The notes beneath the pieces are model-generated. The model did not search any database, had not been told where the DNA came from, and saw only the letters and a program-made list of their open reading frames with translations. DNA of 34,634 nt from JBKPCD01 sp046727175. Its GTDB lineage: Bacteria; Acidobacteriota; Vicinamibacteria; Vicinamibacterales; 2-12-FULL-66-21. The DNA lies in NCBI GenBank assembly GCA_046727175.1, contig JBKPCD010000014.1:1-34634 (forward strand), given 5' to 3'. Position 1 is the stretch's first letter, and each line of letters begins with the position of its first letter. The position numbers and the translations under genes are program-made. Shown in pieces: positions 8,216 through 16,143 of this stretch.

Positions 8216-9481
8216 ATGACCGTCCGCCCTGCCGTCCTCACGCTCATCTCGGTTGTGGCAATCGCTGCGACGTCGGCGCAGAGCCGGGAAACGCCTCAGA
8301 CCCCTACGACAGCGCCGCCAGGCGCCGGACAAGGCGGACGCGGTGCCGGTCAACCCATTACGATCCGTGCAGCCAGGGTGTTCGATGGCCGCGGCAATCT
8401 GCCGTCGAATACGGTCGTCGAAGTGCAGGGATCGAAGATCGCCGCCATCGATCAACGCACCGGTGCAGTCACCTACGATCTCGGCGACCTGACGCTGATG
8501 CCCGGCATGATCGACGTTCACGTGCACCTCAATTGGTACTTCGGTCCGGGCGGGAAGTACGGCGAGCGGGATGTGCCGGCAGCCTACGCAATCGACGCGG
8601 TGCTCGAGAACGCGCGCAAGACGCTGCTCGCCGGGTTCACGACCGTGCAATCGGTCGGCTGGGCTCAGGACAAGGCGTTGCGCGAAGCCATCGCAGGCGG
8701 TGTCGTCGTCGGACCTCGAATTCTCACGTCGCTGGGACAGATCCAGCCTGGCAATCAGACGCCGGATCAGCTTCGCGAACGCGTGCGGACACTCAAAGCG
8801 GAGGGCGCCGACCTGGTCAAAGTGTTTGCTTCGGGAAGCATTCGCGAGGGCGGCAAAATGAACGTGACGCAGGAACAGCTCGACGCGATTTGCGGAGAAT
8901 CGAAGGCGCAGGGACTTCGCACGCTCGTGCACGCGCACAGCCCCGAGTCCATCATCGCGACCGTGAAGGCCGGATGCAGTCAGGTCGAGCATGGCGCGTT
9001 TGCGAACGGCGAAGCCATCAAGGCGATGAAGGACGCGAACGTCTATTTCGATCCGAACATCGGCCTCGTGCTCCAGAACTACATCGAGAACAAGACGAAG
9101 TACATGGGGTCGGGCAACTTCAACGAGGAAGGGTTCGCCTTCATGGAGAAGGCGGTGCCGACACTGGGCCCCATCTTCAACAACGCGTTGAAGGCCGGCG
9201 TGCGCATGCCGCTCGGGACGGATGCGGTCGCCGGTGCACACGGCCAGAACGCGCGCGAGGCGATCGTTCGGGTCAAAGACGGCGGTCAGTCGCCCATTGA
9301 CGCGATCATCTCCGCGACGTCGCTCGCTGCCGAATCGATGACCCTCGGTAACCAGATCGGCACGTTGAAGACCGGCTGCGAGGCGGACATCGTCGCGGTA
9401 CGAGGCGATCCGACGAAGGACATCACGAAGCTGCAGGATGTCGCGTTCGTGATGAAAGGAGGCAAGGTATACACGAGGTAA
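8216..9481 (+). CDS. exported amidohydrolase
   Basis: The 421-residue protein has a signal peptide (about residues 1-22), a Gly/Pro-rich linker, and then a metal-dependent amidohydrolase TIM barrel. Metal-site residues are visible: H102 and H104 in 'IDVHVHL', K202 in 'VKVFASG' (probable carboxylated lysine), H239 in 'LVHAHS', H259 in 'VEHGAF' and D336 in 'LGTDA'. Closest relatives by pattern are the imidazolonepropionase/Xaa-Pro-dipeptidase-like group, which hydrolyse cyclic amides or dipeptides; the substrate here cannot be read from sequence. GGGAG lies seven bases before ATG 8216. It may be co-transcribed with the phospholipase-like gene. Confidence 0.92.
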   Translation: MTVRPAVLTLISVVAIAATSAQSRETPQTPTTAPPGAGQGGRGAGQPITIRAARVFDGRGNLPSNTVVEVQGSKIAAIDQRTGAVTYDLGDLTLMPGMIDVHVHLNWYFGPGGKYGERDVPAAYAIDAVLENARKTLLAGFTTVQSVGWAQDKALREAIAGGVVVGPRILTSLGQIQPGNQTPDQLRERVRTLKAEGADLVKVFASGSIREGGKMNVTQEQLDAICGESKAQGLRTLVHAHSPESIIATVKAGCSQVEHGAFANGEAIKAMKDANVYFDPNIGLVLQNYIENKTKYMGSGNFNEEGFAFMEKAVPTLGPIFNNALKAGVRMPLGTDAVAGAHGQNAREAIVRVKDGGQSPIDAIISATSLAAESMTLGNQIGTLKTGCEADIVAVRGDPTKDITKLQDVAFVMKGGKVYTR

Positions 9482-9510
9482 GACGTCATACTCGCGTGTT
9501 CCCGCGGGTG

Positions 9511-9516
9511 TAGAAT
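9511..9516 (+). promoter_or_regulatory. candidate -10 element upstream of DUF937 gene
   Basis: TAGAAT lies about 85 bases before the DUF937 start, identical to the -10 hexamers before tRNA-Ala and the Uma2 gene. No convincing -35 is visible, so the call is tentative. Confidence 0.35.
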
Positions 9517-9600
9517 CCGGCGTCCGTCGCGCTCAGGCTGGTGGCGCCGCTCCCGGAGGACCGCGGCGCGGGTATCGCGCGCCGCGAAGGAGGCAGAAGT

Positions 9601-10599
9601 ATGGCGACTCTCTTGGATTCTTTGTCTCAGGCGATGGGACCCGACGTGCTCGGCCAGGTGGGGAAAGCGATTGGGGTTGACACGAACCTCATGAACAAAG
9701 GTCTGGAAGTGGTGGGGCCGCTCGTCACAGGCGCGTTGTCCGCCCAGGCGTCGAGCGCGAATGGCCTCGACGGGCTGATGGGAATGCTGCCGCAACCGGC
9801 GGCCGGCGAGTCAGGCGTCGGGAGCATCTTGAACGCGGTGACCCGTGGCAACGTCGCGGGCGCACTGCAGTCCGGGATTTTCGGCAGCGGCCTGAGCGCC
9901 ATCACCGGCACCGTCAGCAAGGCGATCGGGTTCAACGTAGCGCCTCTCGTCAACGCCGCAGCGCCGATGGTGCTCGGTCTCGTGCGTCAGATGGCGACCT
10001 CGCAATCGCTCGACAAGAGTGGCGTCGCGAAGCTGCTCCAGGACGAACAGGCTGACTTTCAGCGCCGCGGCGGGCAGGCTGTTCAACTCGTGCAGTCCGC
10101 ACTCGATGCCGGCAGCGAGGCCGCAGCCAAGAAGGCCAAGTACTCCGCCGAACATTGGACGAAAGTCCGGCTGGCGCCGATCGCGGCGGCTCGTCTCGTA
10201 ATCGGGGCGTCGCCCTCGGGCGCGATGGGAACCATGAAGGAAGTAACCGCACTTGGCGACGCGATCGCGACGGCCCGGCAGGATTCGGCTCCGACGTCGA
10301 TCGTCAGCCTCGCCCTGGACAGCGAAGTCACCGAAGCCGAGGCCCAGACCCTGGGCGAAGACAGATCGGCACTGCTCGAGGTCATCAGGCAGTCGGCTGC
10401 CGCCGTCACGAGCCGCAACCAGGCCGACGCGACCGGATACGCGAGCTTCATCGTCGACGTCGCGACACGCGTCGCCGAATCCTCGAAGGAAGGCGGCTTC
10501 CTGGGGATTGGCGGGACGCGCGTGAGCGCCGAGGAGCAGGCCGCAATCGACGAGATCAGATCGGCCGTGGGCTTGAAGGCGCGCGCCGCGGGCGCCTGA
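9601..10599 (+). CDS. DUF937-domain protein
   Basis: This 332-residue protein has an N-terminal region rich in Gly, Ala, Leu and Val ('GPLVTGALSAQASS', 'AITGTVSKAIGFNVAPLVNA') typical of the DUF937/YidB-like family, which is probably a helical bundle. The second half (from about residue 180) is a distinct helical domain containing 'EVTALGDAIATARQD' and ending 'AIDEIRSAVGLKARAAGA'; it resembles tellurite-resistance/acid-shock type bundles only loosely. Function is unknown. No signal peptide is seen. GAAGGAGGCAG before ATG 9601 fixes the start; a longer reading from 9541 is not supported. A TAGAAT -10-like box lies upstream, so it may have its own promoter. Confidence 0.75.
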   Translation: MATLLDSLSQAMGPDVLGQVGKAIGVDTNLMNKGLEVVGPLVTGALSAQASSANGLDGLMGMLPQPAAGESGVGSILNAVTRGNVAGALQSGIFGSGLSAITGTVSKAIGFNVAPLVNAAAPMVLGLVRQMATSQSLDKSGVAKLLQDEQADFQRRGGQAVQLVQSALDAGSEAAAKKAKYSAEHWTKVRLAPIAAARLVIGASPSGAMGTMKEVTALGDAIATARQDSAPTSIVSLALDSEVTEAEAQTLGEDRSALLEVIRQSAAAVTSRNQADATGYASFIVDVATRVAESSKEGGFLGIGGTRVSAEEQAAIDEIRSAVGLKARAAGA

Positions 10600-10639
10600 T
10601 CGGATACTCGACCTCGTCGGATACGCACGACACGATAAC

Positions 10640-10676
10640 GGGCCGCCAGATTCATACGCGTGCGCTCTGGCGGCCC
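10640..10676. terminator. hairpin between convergent genes, possible bidirectional terminator
   Basis: GGGCCGCCAGA and TCTGGCGGCCC form a perfect 11-bp stem around a 15-nt loop. It sits between the stops of the convergent DUF937 and PQQ-dehydrogenase genes. No T-run is present on either side, so strength is uncertain. Confidence 0.55.
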
Positions 10677-10682
10677 GAGCGA

Positions 10683-12644
10683 TCAGCGGGCGGTCGACGG
10701 GCTGCGGTCGATCGCAAACGCCATCAGCGACGCGCTATTCCCCTGCCCGGCGGCGATCACCACGAACTGCTTCGCTGACTTCGCGCGATACGTCATCGGC
10801 GTGGAAGACGCCCGGCGATTCAGATCGAAGTGCCACAGTTCGCGTCCCGTGCTCGCGTCGAATGCGTAGAGCGCGGCGTCGCCGCCGGCGCCGAGCAGAA
10901 GTCCGCCGCGCGTGACGATGACGCCCCCGACTCCGGCAGCGCCGAGCCGATCCGGCAGTTTGACGCCGGCGAGGGCCGGATGCGATCGGATTGACGGCGT
11001 ATCGCCGAACGGCACACGCCAGGCAATATCGCCTTTGCTCAGATCGATCGCCACCAGCTCCCCGAAAGGCGGTTTCAACAGCGGCAGCCCGCGACCGTTG
11101 CCGTCCTGGGCGTCGGCAGCCACCACCATGAAGTTCGTACTGCCGCCGGAATCCCCGATGAAATCAGCATCCACTTCGCTCGAACGGGGGTTCGAAGGCG
11201 AACGATCGAACGCGGAAATCCTCACGACAGCCGGCGAGTTCGTCGTTTTCACATAGAGGATGCTCGTTTCCGGATCGAACGCGGCGCCTCCCCAGTTCGC
11301 GCCCCCGATAACGCCGGGCCGCTGCAACGTACCTTGAAGTGACGGTGGCGTGTAGAGCGGACCAAGTCGGTACTTCCTCAGCTGATCCTGCGCCTGCGCT
11401 CTCAGCTCCGGCGTCAGATCGAACGCATCGTCGAGCGTCACGCCTTGCGCAGAGAATGCCGGCGGGCGGCTGGGGACCGGCTGCGTCGGCCACGCGCGCT
11501 CGCCCGGGATGTCGCTCGCGGGCACCGGCCGTTCCTCGACAGGCCAGACCGGCTCACCGGTGACGCGATCGAACACGAAAGCGAAACCTTGCTTCGTGAC
11601 CTGGACGACGCTGTCGATCTTGCGGCTGTTGACGGCGATCGTCACGAGCACCGGCGCGGCCGGCGGATCGTAGTCCCAGAGACCGTGGTGCGCAATCTGG
11701 AAGTGCCACTTGCGCACGCCCGTCGCGGCATCCACGCACACGATCGAATCAGCGAACAGGTTTGCGCCGAGCCGGTGCACGCCGTAGTAGTCATTGCTCG
11801 GCGTCGAGACCGGCAGATATACGAGACCGCGCTCGATGTCGACGGTGAACGGCGCCCACACGTTCGCGTGACCGGTGACCTTCCACGAGTCGTTCTCCCA
11901 GGTGGAGGTCTCGGGATCGCCGGCCATGGGGATCGTGTGGAACGACCACATCTGCTTTCCCGTGCGCGCATCGAAGGCACGAACGTCTCCGGGCGGATCG
12001 TTCTTGTACATCAGACGATCGCCCACGCCGTTGCCGAGAATCACGAGATCTTTGTAGACGACCGGCGGCGAGGTGTTCGTGTATCGCTTCGGATCGACCG
12101 GCCAGCGCAGCCCCAGGGAGAGGTCGACGACGCCGTGATTACCGAACGTGTCGACGAGCTGACCGGTTTTCGCATCCAGACAGAACAGGCGCGCTCGGCT
12201 GTTCATGAAAATCCGCAGCTTGCCGCCGTCTCGCCAGGCCGCGACGCCACGGTGCACGAACCCGGTACCGTTCGGAGGCTGCCCGTCGGCGTAGGCCCTC
12301 GGATCGAACGACCAGAGCTCCGCGCCATTCGACGCAGCGAGCGCGACGACGCGGTTGTAAGGCGTGCTCAGATAGAGCACGTCGTCGATCATCAGGGGTG
12401 TGTTCTCGAACATCCCCGGTCGTGTGCCGTACTCCGGTTTCACATCTTCGCCGGGCTTCCACTCCCATGCGAGTTTCAGCTGCGCGACGTTCTGGCGATC
12501 GACGTCCGCGAGCGGCGAGTAGTGCGTGCTGCCCGCGTCGGCTGCATACGCCGGCCATTCCTGCATCGTTGATGACACTGACGGTCTCTGGGCCACAGCG
12601 ACTGCCATGAGCGCTCCGATCGGCAGTAGGAGGCTTCGTCGCAT
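10683..12644 (-). CDS. PQQ-dependent (quinoprotein) dehydrogenase
   Basis: This is a 653-residue exported quinoprotein with a leader (residues 1-19) and an eight-blade-type beta-propeller. Recognisable blades include 'WPAYAADAGSTHYSPL', 'NRVVALAASNGAELWSFDP' and the closing 'TPMTYRAKSAKQFVVIAAG'. The segment 'HHGLWDYDPPAAPVL' (D324/D326) and 'VTKQG' (K351) align with the catalytic Asp and Lys regions of membrane glucose dehydrogenase. It should oxidise a sugar or alcohol in the periplasm with pyrroloquinoline quinone; the exact substrate is unknown. The N-terminal membrane domain of true glucose dehydrogenase is absent, so electrons probably go to a soluble or separate carrier. ATG 12644 is preferred to a TTG at 12668. 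No PQQ synthesis gene is in view. Confidence 0.93.
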   Translation of the reverse strand: MRRSLLLPIGALMAVAVAQRPSVSSTMQEWPAYAADAGSTHYSPLADVDRQNVAQLKLAWEWKPGEDVKPEYGTRPGMFENTPLMIDDVLYLSTPYNRVVALAASNGAELWSFDPRAYADGQPPNGTGFVHRGVAAWRDGGKLRIFMNSRARLFCLDAKTGQLVDTFGNHGVVDLSLGLRWPVDPKRYTNTSPPVVYKDLVILGNGVGDRLMYKNDPPGDVRAFDARTGKQMWSFHTIPMAGDPETSTWENDSWKVTGHANVWAPFTVDIERGLVYLPVSTPSNDYYGVHRLGANLFADSIVCVDAATGVRKWHFQIAHHGLWDYDPPAAPVLVTIAVNSRKIDSVVQVTKQGFAFVFDRVTGEPVWPVEERPVPASDIPGERAWPTQPVPSRPPAFSAQGVTLDDAFDLTPELRAQAQDQLRKYRLGPLYTPPSLQGTLQRPGVIGGANWGGAAFDPETSILYVKTTNSPAVVRISAFDRSPSNPRSSEVDADFIGDSGGSTNFMVVAADAQDGNGRGLPLLKPPFGELVAIDLSKGDIAWRVPFGDTPSIRSHPALAGVKLPDRLGAAGVGGVIVTRGGLLLGAGGDAALYAFDASTGRELWHFDLNRRASSTPMTYRAKSAKQFVVIAAGQGNSASLMAFAIDRSPSTAR

Positions 12645-12814
12645 CCGCGGAATCTCGCTGAGATGCAACTGGAAGTCAAGCGCCGAGAGGTCTTTTTCTG
12701 CGACGGTTCAATCGGCCGCACGTTGCGGCATTTTGCACCCTTGATGAAGAAATTACGTGATTTGGGGCGGTTTCGGCCCACACCGCTCGGCACGCGTCTG
12801 GCTCGCGACGACGG

Positions 12815-12820
12815 TAGAAT
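12815..12820 (+). promoter_or_regulatory. -10 element of a predicted leaderless Uma2 transcript
   Basis: TAGAAT ends six bases before the ATG at 12827 and no Shine-Dalgarno sequence intervenes. Transcription from such a -10 would begin at about the start codon. No -35 consensus is visible. Confidence 0.5.
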
Positions 12821-12826
12821 GAGCGC

Positions 12827-13429
12827 ATGGCCGCGAGCAACAAGAGCAACGAGATGACGCGGAAAGGTTCGGCCAACGAGGCCGTGAAGCTCACGTACGA
12901 CGACTTCCTGCTCTTCCCGGACGACGGGAAGCGGCACGAGTTGATTGACGGGGAGCATTACGTGACAGCCTCGCCGAACACGAAGCACCAGCGCGTTTCG
13001 GGCAATCTGCATTACTTGATCAGGTCCTGGCTCGAACAGCACCAGGTCGGCCGGATCTTCTACGCACCCTTCGATGTCCTCTTCTCCCGCTTCGACGTTG
13101 TCGAGCCGGACCTGCTCTTCATCTCCAACGAACGAATCCCGCGGATCTTGACCGAGCAGCACGTCACCGGCGCACCCGATCTCATCATCGAGATCGGATC
13201 TCCCGCCACACGGAAGCGCGACGAGACGATTAAGCGACGGCTGTACGACCGATCGGGTGTCTCGGAGTACTGGATGGTCGACCCGGAGCTGGATGTCGTC
13301 CGCGTGTACCGTCGCGGTGAGCATGGTTTTGAGAAGGCGATTGAGCTCTCCAACGAAGCCGGTGATGTGTTGACGACCGAGCTCCTGCCCGGGCTCGAGG
13401 TGCCGCTGTCACGCGTGTTTGGTGCGTAG
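12827..13429 (+). CDS. Uma2-family (DUF820) PD-(D/E)XK endonuclease-like protein
   Basis: This 200-residue protein shows the Uma2 pattern: N-terminal 'LTYDDFLLFPDDGKRHELID', then D95 in 'VVEPDLLF', E122 in 'PDLIIEIGSPAT', a following basic helix 'KRDETIKRRLYDRSGVSEYW' and 'MVDPE'. These are the acidic residues of a PD-(D/E)XK nuclease fold. The family is widespread and multiplies in cyanobacteria and other groups; its cellular role is unsettled. It starts six bases after a TAGAAT box with no ribosome site, pointing to a leaderless mRNA. It is divergent from the PQQ dehydrogenase. Confidence 0.9.
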   Translation: MAASNKSNEMTRKGSANEAVKLTYDDFLLFPDDGKRHELIDGEHYVTASPNTKHQRVSGNLHYLIRSWLEQHQVGRIFYAPFDVLFSRFDVVEPDLLFISNERIPRILTEQHVTGAPDLIIEIGSPATRKRDETIKRRLYDRSGVSEYWMVDPELDVVRVYRRGEHGFEKAIELSNEAGDVLTTELLPGLEVPLSRVFGA

Positions 13430-13468
13430 TCGTGCCGGGACGCACGATGCCGCAGCAGGAATACCGCG

Positions 13469-13497
13469 CCCGAATCTCGAATCTCGAGCCATAGGGC
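13469..13497. repeat. degenerate heptamer array B
   Basis: Four units in 7-bp register, including CGAATCT twice in tandem. It is short, so chance is possible on its own, but it occupies the intergenic gap before the ligase gene as the other arrays occupy theirs. Confidence 0.4.
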
Positions 13498-13514
13498 GCG
13501 ATAGGTAAGTCCGG

Positions 13515-14705
13515 ATGGCAAGACGAAACCCGCCCTCGCCGAAGGCTTCGGCGCGGCAGGCGCCTCGATCGGAGGACGCGGCCGCCCCGAAGATGCCCGA
13601 GTATCCATCCCAAGGCTTCCCCGTCAGACCACCGATCGAGCCGATGCTCGCGAAGTTATCCGACGAGCTCCCAACCGGCGGCGGATTCCTCTACGAACCG
13701 AAATGGGACGGCTTTCGCGCGATTGTCTTTCGCGGCAACGCCGATGTTTTCATCCAGAGTCGCGACTTGCGGCCGCTCGATCGATATTTCCCCGAACTGC
13801 ACGACGCGTTGCTCGCCCGGCTGCCGGACGAGTGCGTCCTGGACGGCGAGATCGTGATTGCGACGGCTCACGGCCTGGACTTCGATCAGCTCCAGCTCCG
13901 GCTGCATCCCGCGGCTTCACGAGTCGCGAAGCTCGCGCAGTCCACACCCGCGTCGTTCGTCGCCTTCGATCTCCTCGCCGCAGACGGCCGCGATCTGCAA
14001 GCGACGCCACAAGCCGAGCGGCGGGCAGTGCTCGAGCGCCTACTCGCCGATGTCGATCCGCCGGTTCACCTCACGCCGATGACTCGCGACCCGGACCTCG
14101 CGCGGGAATGGCTCTCACGGTTCGAGGGAGCGGGCCTCGATGGCGTGATCGCGAAGCCGGCCGACGCCGTCTACGAACCGGGCAAGCGCGCGATGATCAA
14201 GGTCAAGCACTCACGAACGGCCGACTGCGTCGTCGCCGGCTTCCGATGGCACAAAAACGGAAGGAACGAGCTCATTGGCTCGCTCCTGCTTGGCCTTTAC
14301 GACGACCGCGGGAAGCTTCAACACGTCGGCGTCACGTCTGCCTTCGACATGGCAACGCGAAGGGCGTTCGTCGAGGAACTGACGCCATTGCGAAAGCATG
14401 CGTTGGAGGGACATCCATGGCGCGAGTGGGCGGACATCGACGCCAGCGAAATGTCGCGCATGCCTGGAGGCCAGAGCCGCTGGAGCGCGGGCAAGGACCT
14501 GTCGTGGGAACCGCTGCGTGTCGAGCGGGCCTGCGAAGTGAAGTACGACCACATGCAAGGGAACCGGTTCCGGCACGCGGCGGTGTTTCTACGCTGGCGT
14601 CCCGACAAGAAGCCGACCGACTGCCGCTACGATCAGCTCGAGGTCACGACTCCTTACGAGCTCGAGCACGTGTTTGGCGCGGGGCGCCCTCGCCGCGAGC
14701 CATGA
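13515..14705 (+). CDS. ATP-dependent DNA ligase (LigD ligase-domain type)
   Basis: The 396-residue protein is a stand-alone ATP-dependent ligase. Motif I is 'YEPKWDGFRA' with nucleophilic Lys63, motif III 'FVAFDLL' (148-154), motif IV 'LDGVIAK' (208-214) and motif V 'MIKVKH' (227-232). An OB-fold domain follows, ending 'CEVKYDHMQGNRFRHAAVFL'. It seals nicks by adenylate transfer and matches the ligase domain of bacterial NHEJ LigD or LigC. No polymerase or 3'-phosphoesterase domain is fused. AGG lies nine bases before ATG 13515; an internal Met27 is another possible start, since the first 25 residues are low complexity. Its 3' end overlaps the convergent polymerase gene by 62 bp. Confidence 0.92.
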   Translation: MARRNPPSPKASARQAPRSEDAAAPKMPEYPSQGFPVRPPIEPMLAKLSDELPTGGGFLYEPKWDGFRAIVFRGNADVFIQSRDLRPLDRYFPELHDALLARLPDECVLDGEIVIATAHGLDFDQLQLRLHPAASRVAKLAQSTPASFVAFDLLAADGRDLQATPQAERRAVLERLLADVDPPVHLTPMTRDPDLAREWLSRFEGAGLDGVIAKPADAVYEPGKRAMIKVKHSRTADCVVAGFRWHKNGRNELIGSLLLGLYDDRGKLQHVGVTSAFDMATRRAFVEELTPLRKHALEGHPWREWADIDASEMSRMPGGQSRWSAGKDLSWEPLRVERACEVKYDHMQGNRFRHAAVFLRWRPDKKPTDCRYDQLEVTTPYELEHVFGAGRPRREP

Positions 14706-15960
14706 CGCTGCTCCAGTCGAAGCCGTCATCCGGATCGAGCGCCTCCTGGGCCGGCCGAAGCGCCTCAGGGACGTGCTCGAGGTTCACTCGAATGCGCGTC
14801 CACGTGTGAAAACGCCCGCGCATCGAATCCACGAGCACATCGGACGGAATCAGGTGAGCGGCGGCATCTGGATGACGCGCCTTCCATCGCTCCAGTCCCG
14901 CGAGCGCGTCTTCCCTTCTTTGCGCGCGTCCGATCTCGATCAGCGGGCGGCGCGGTACCCGGCGACGCGATGGCTGCACGCGTGCGGGCTCTCCAGGCTG
15001 TTTCCGATAATGCGGCGGCCACGGCGCGTCTCCCTGACCTTCGCGCTCGTGCTGCGTGGAGAGCTCGAGCAGCGCGTCAAGCGTGCACCGGTGTTGGTCG
15101 ATTGCGGCGTGACGGTCGCCAACCTCTGCGAACCGTACGGGCATCGTCCGCAGGGTGAAGTCGCGCGGATCGCAGACATCGATCTCGTCCCATGTCAGCG
15201 GAGCCGAGACGCGAGCATCGGGCGTCGGCCTCACCGAATACGCGCTCGCGATGGTCCGATCCTTCGCGTTCTGGTTGTAATCGAGGAATACGCCGTGACG
15301 CTCTTCCTTCCACCATTTGCTCGTCGCCAGGGCAGGCGCGCGCCGTTCGACTTCGCGCGCGAACGCGAGCGCAGCGCGGCGGACTTCGGTGAAGACCCAG
15401 CGTCGCTCGATGCGCACGTAGACGTGAATGCCGCGCGAGCCCGATGTCTTCGGCCATCCAACCAGGCCGACATCGGCCAGTGTCGCCCGAACAACACGTG
15501 CGACTTCCTGAAGCTGCTTCCATTCGACGCCCGGGACGGGATCGAGATCGACGCGCAACTCGTCGGGATGATCGAGATCCTCGGCGCGGACGGGATGCGG
15601 GTGCAGCTCGAGACAGGCGAGATTCGCCATCCAGACGAGGGCTGCTTCGTCGCGAGGCACCACTTCTTCGGCACTTCGGCCCGACGGAAACCGCAGCGCG
15701 ACGACTTCGATCCATGATGGACGCGAGCTCGGTGCGCGCTTCTGATAGAAGAATTCGCCACTGGTGCCGTTTGGATAACGGACGAGCACGTTCGGCCGGC
15801 CACCCGCGCCTCTCAGCGCGCCATCGGCCACGGCCAGGTAATAGCGCGCGAGATCCAGCTTCGTATGGCCCGCCTGCATGAACAGCACCTTCCCCGGGTT
15901 CGAGATGGATACTTCGCGCCCCGCGATCGTCAGCACTTCTTTGTCTGCATTCTTCGGCAT
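14644..15960 (-). CDS. LigD-type DNA polymerase/primase domain protein
   Basis: The 438-residue protein is the archaeo-eukaryotic primase-type polymerase of bacterial NHEJ. It begins 'ISNPGKVLF', carries metal ligands D138 and D140 in 'RVDLDPVPG' and D227 in 'VFLDYNQNAKDRTIASAYSV', and the nucleotide-binding 'SGSRGIHVYV' (173-182, where many family members have Lys for Arg). It fills gaps with ribo- or deoxynucleotides during end joining. After residue 300 there is an unusual basic C-terminal extension of about 130 residues. It faces the DNA ligase gene tail to tail, so the two NHEJ activities are encoded separately. A palindrome covers its promoter. No Ku gene is in the window. Confidence 0.92.
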   Translation of the reverse strand: MPKNADKEVLTIAGREVSISNPGKVLFMQAGHTKLDLARYYLAVADGALRGAGGRPNVLVRYPNGTSGEFFYQKRAPSSRPSWIEVVALRFPSGRSAEEVVPRDEAALVWMANLACLELHPHPVRAEDLDHPDELRVDLDPVPGVEWKQLQEVARVVRATLADVGLVGWPKTSGSRGIHVYVRIERRWVFTEVRRAALAFAREVERRAPALATSKWWKEERHGVFLDYNQNAKDRTIASAYSVRPTPDARVSAPLTWDEIDVCDPRDFTLRTMPVRFAEVGDRHAAIDQHRCTLDALLELSTQHEREGQGDAPWPPHYRKQPGEPARVQPSRRRVPRRPLIEIGRAQRREDALAGLERWKARHPDAAAHLIPSDVLVDSMRGRFHTWTRIRVNLEHVPEALRPAQEALDPDDGFDWSSVMARGEGAPRQTRARARKES

Positions 15961-15966
15961 CAGCGA

Positions 15967-15983
15967 TTCACTGTATCAGTGAA
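15967..15983. promoter_or_regulatory. perfect palindrome over the polymerase-gene promoter, possible operator
   Basis: TTCACTG and CAGTGAA are separated by TAT. On the minus strand it contains TACAGT, a possible -10, ending nine bases before the polymerase ATG at 15960. A dimeric repressor could bind here and block transcription. No regulator gene adjoins it. Confidence 0.45.
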
Positions 15984-15987
15984 CGCA

Positions 15988-16120
15988 ATCGGGCTTCGGG
16001 CTCACGGCTCCAGGCTCAAGCCGGATGCCTGAAAAACGCATCCTGAATGGGAAATGGGAGATGGAAAATGGGAGAAGCCCATACATTTTTGCCATCTCCC
16101 ATTTGCCATTTCCCATCAGG
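15988..16120. repeat. degenerate heptamer array C (19 units)
   Basis: All 133 bp divide into nineteen 7-bp units in one register. The units change along the array: from ATCGGGC and TTCGGGC, through GGATGCC and CGCATCC, to GAAATGG and GAGATGG, then the complementary CATCTCC, CATTTGC and CATTTCC. The left arm ending GAGATGG (about 16043-16064) pairs with the right arm starting CCATCTC (16092-16120), which holds one extra heptamer. It separates the divergent-side end of the TPR gene from the polymerase promoter. Confidence 0.8.
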
Positions 16121-16143
16121 CCGTCTTTGTCAGCGGCCTGTAG

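Noticed and set aside
11445..12572. 375-codon plus-strand frame inside the PQQ dehydrogenase
   Set aside because: Arg/His/Val-rich shadow; the minus frame is a clear quinoprotein.
14674..15717. Long plus-strand open frame across the polymerase gene
   Set aside because: The minus-strand frame has all polymerase motifs; the plus frame is a GC-bias shadow.
15988..16120. CRISPR array interpretation of the heptamer tract
   Set aside because: Units are 7 bp, degenerate and without spacers; no cas genes are present.
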